Source: JBOGXF01 sp050694275
GTDB lineage: Bacteria; Actinomycetota; CADDZG01; WHSQ01
Direction: 5' to 3'
DNA length: 13,222 bases
Assembly: GCA_050694275.1 (NCBI GenBank)
Contig: JBOGXF010000167.1
Coordinates: 1 to 13,222, forward strand
Every line of letters starts with the position of its first letter. Positions within the stretch are counted from its first letter, which is position 1. The notes beneath the pieces were generated by a model. It was given only the letters and a program-made list of their open reading frames with translations, made no database searches and was not told the DNA's origin. A program made the translations under genes and the position numbers. Shown in pieces: positions 12,587 through 13,222 of this stretch.

Positions 12587-13222
12587 ATGATGAGCGGCAC
12601 GAGGATGGGGCGGGCGGCGGCGGCCGTCGTCGCTCTCACGCTCGCCCTCTCTCCTATCGCGGGAGGCACACCCACGCTCGCGGCACCGAGCCGGGCCGAG
12701 CTCGACGCGGCCCGCGATCGCCTCCATGAGCTCGAACGAGAGTTCCAGCTCGTGTCCGAGCGGTACAACCTCGTCAACGAACGGCTCTCCGGGTTGATCG
12801 CGCGGATCGGGGCGACCGAACTCGAGATCAAAAAGCTCGAGCGACGGATGACGGGCAGGCGGGACGCCGCGATCGCGGTCGCCACCGAGCTCTACATGGG
12901 GGGATCGTCGGTTGCGCTCGAGGCCGTGCTCACGTCCGACACGCTTGCCGATATCGAGACGCGGCTCACGTATCTCGAGTCCACCGAATCCGCGCAGGCG
13001 CGCGTGTTCGAGCGTCTCGCAAACGACCGGGCGGTTCTCCAGGCAAAGGTCGTGGCGCTCGAAGAGGCGCAGGCGCGCGCCGCCGCGGCGAGATCGACTC
13101 TCGCCGAGCTCGCCTCCGGGATCGAGGAGCGGGCCGCCGACCAGCGCGACGAGGTTGCGCGCCTCAACGATCTCATCGCACGGGCCGAGGCCCGCGCCGA
13201 GGCGCGCGCCGCCGCCGAGGCG
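12587..13222 (+). CDS. Secreted coiled-coil protein, probable N-terminus of a peptidoglycan hydrolase (partial)
   Basis: Open frame running off the right edge, 212 codons visible. The N-terminus MMSGTRMGRAAAAVVALTLA plus the following LSPIAGGTPTLAA is a Sec signal peptide (cleavage probably near residues 33-35). A long heptad-like coiled coil follows (about 36-95 and 130-212), broken by AIAVATELYMGGSSVALEAVLTSDTLADIETRLTYLES (residues about 95-132). This arrangement of a YxxG turn, a LLxSxxxxDxxxRxxYL-like stretch and renewed coiled coil is usual in the N-terminal halves of NlpC/P60 (RipA-like) and M23 (EnvC-like) hydrolases. The catalytic domain would lie beyond the window, so the enzyme type is inferred. 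The start is ATG 12587 or 12590, with GGAG directly before; 7 bases separate it from the HAD stop, suggesting one operon. The last 12 residues are Ala/Glu/Arg repeats. Confidence 0.8.
   Translation, partial: MMSGTRMGRAAAAVVALTLALSPIAGGTPTLAAPSRAELDAARDRLHELEREFQLVSERYNLVNERLSGLIARIGATELEIKKLERRMTGRRDAAIAVATELYMGGSSVALEAVLTSDTLADIETRLTYLESTESAQARVFERLANDRAVLQAKVVALEEAQARAAAARSTLAELASGIEERAADQRDEVARLNDLIARAEARAEARAAAEA

Noticed and set aside
12313..13176. Minus-strand frames across the HAD C-terminus and the coiled-coil gene
   Set aside because: Ser/Arg/Ala-rich shadows of two well-supported plus-strand genes.
13186..13222. Short GCC/GAG/CGC repeats at the right edge as a tandem repeat element
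   Set aside because: They are in frame and encode the Ala/Glu/Arg-rich part of a coiled coil, so no separate repeat is needed to explain them.

Overview
The window reads as high-GC chromosomal DNA from an actinobacterium (Actinomycetota), probably a deep-branching or uncultured lineage. The best evidence is the block 8037-12579. It carries a CpaE/Ssd-like protein, TadA ATPase, TadB/TadC-type membrane protein, DUF4244-type pilin and two TadE-like proteins, with a divergent HAD-IB phosphatase. That order matches the conserved neighbourhood known in Mycobacterium (Rv3654c-Rv3661). Frequent GTG/TTG starts, ATGA/GTGA stop-start overlaps and an apparently leaderless gene fit the same assignment. 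I cannot name a genus. There are no RNA genes, insertion sequences or CRISPR arrays, and no gene-free stretch exceeds 200 bases.

Layout from left to right. (1) 21-2755, minus strand: a DtxR/MntR-type metal-dependent repressor followed, 2 bases later, by a K+-dependent-type membrane pyrophosphatase. (2) 2931-3672, minus: an anti-sigma-factor antagonist (STAS) overlapping an RsbW-type anti-sigma kinase, with a sigma-B-like promoter candidate upstream. (3) 3866-5343, plus: a membrane-anchored protein of unknown function overlapping an LCP (LytR-CpsA-Psr) cell-wall ligase. (4) 5340-6923, minus: an M2/M3-like zinc metallopeptidase whose end overlaps the LCP gene tail to tail. (5) 6977-11707, minus: the Tad/Flp-type pilus locus. 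(6) 11779 to the right edge, plus: the HAD-IB phosphatase and the start of a secreted coiled-coil protein that probably becomes a peptidoglycan hydrolase beyond the window.

The pilus locus is the most interesting part. Its last gene joins a TadE/TadG-like membrane pilin segment to a VanY/M15-type peptidoglycan carboxypeptidase with all the family zinc and catalytic motifs, so a wall-trimming enzyme appears to be built into a minor pilin. The two platform proteins TadB and TadC appear as one polypeptide, and a DUF192 lipoprotein sits inside the operon. Two near-perfect CRP/FNR-type palindromes with the same CGCGCG spacer lie in the only two promoter-sized gaps of the locus. One is upstream of the assembly genes and HAD gene, the other upstream of the pilin genes. 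This suggests the two halves are regulated together.

Cell-envelope functions recur through the window: LCP ligase, M15 carboxypeptidase, coiled-coil hydrolase-like protein, pilus and lipoprotein. The CDS calls rest on clear family motifs. The regulatory calls are pattern-based inferences.
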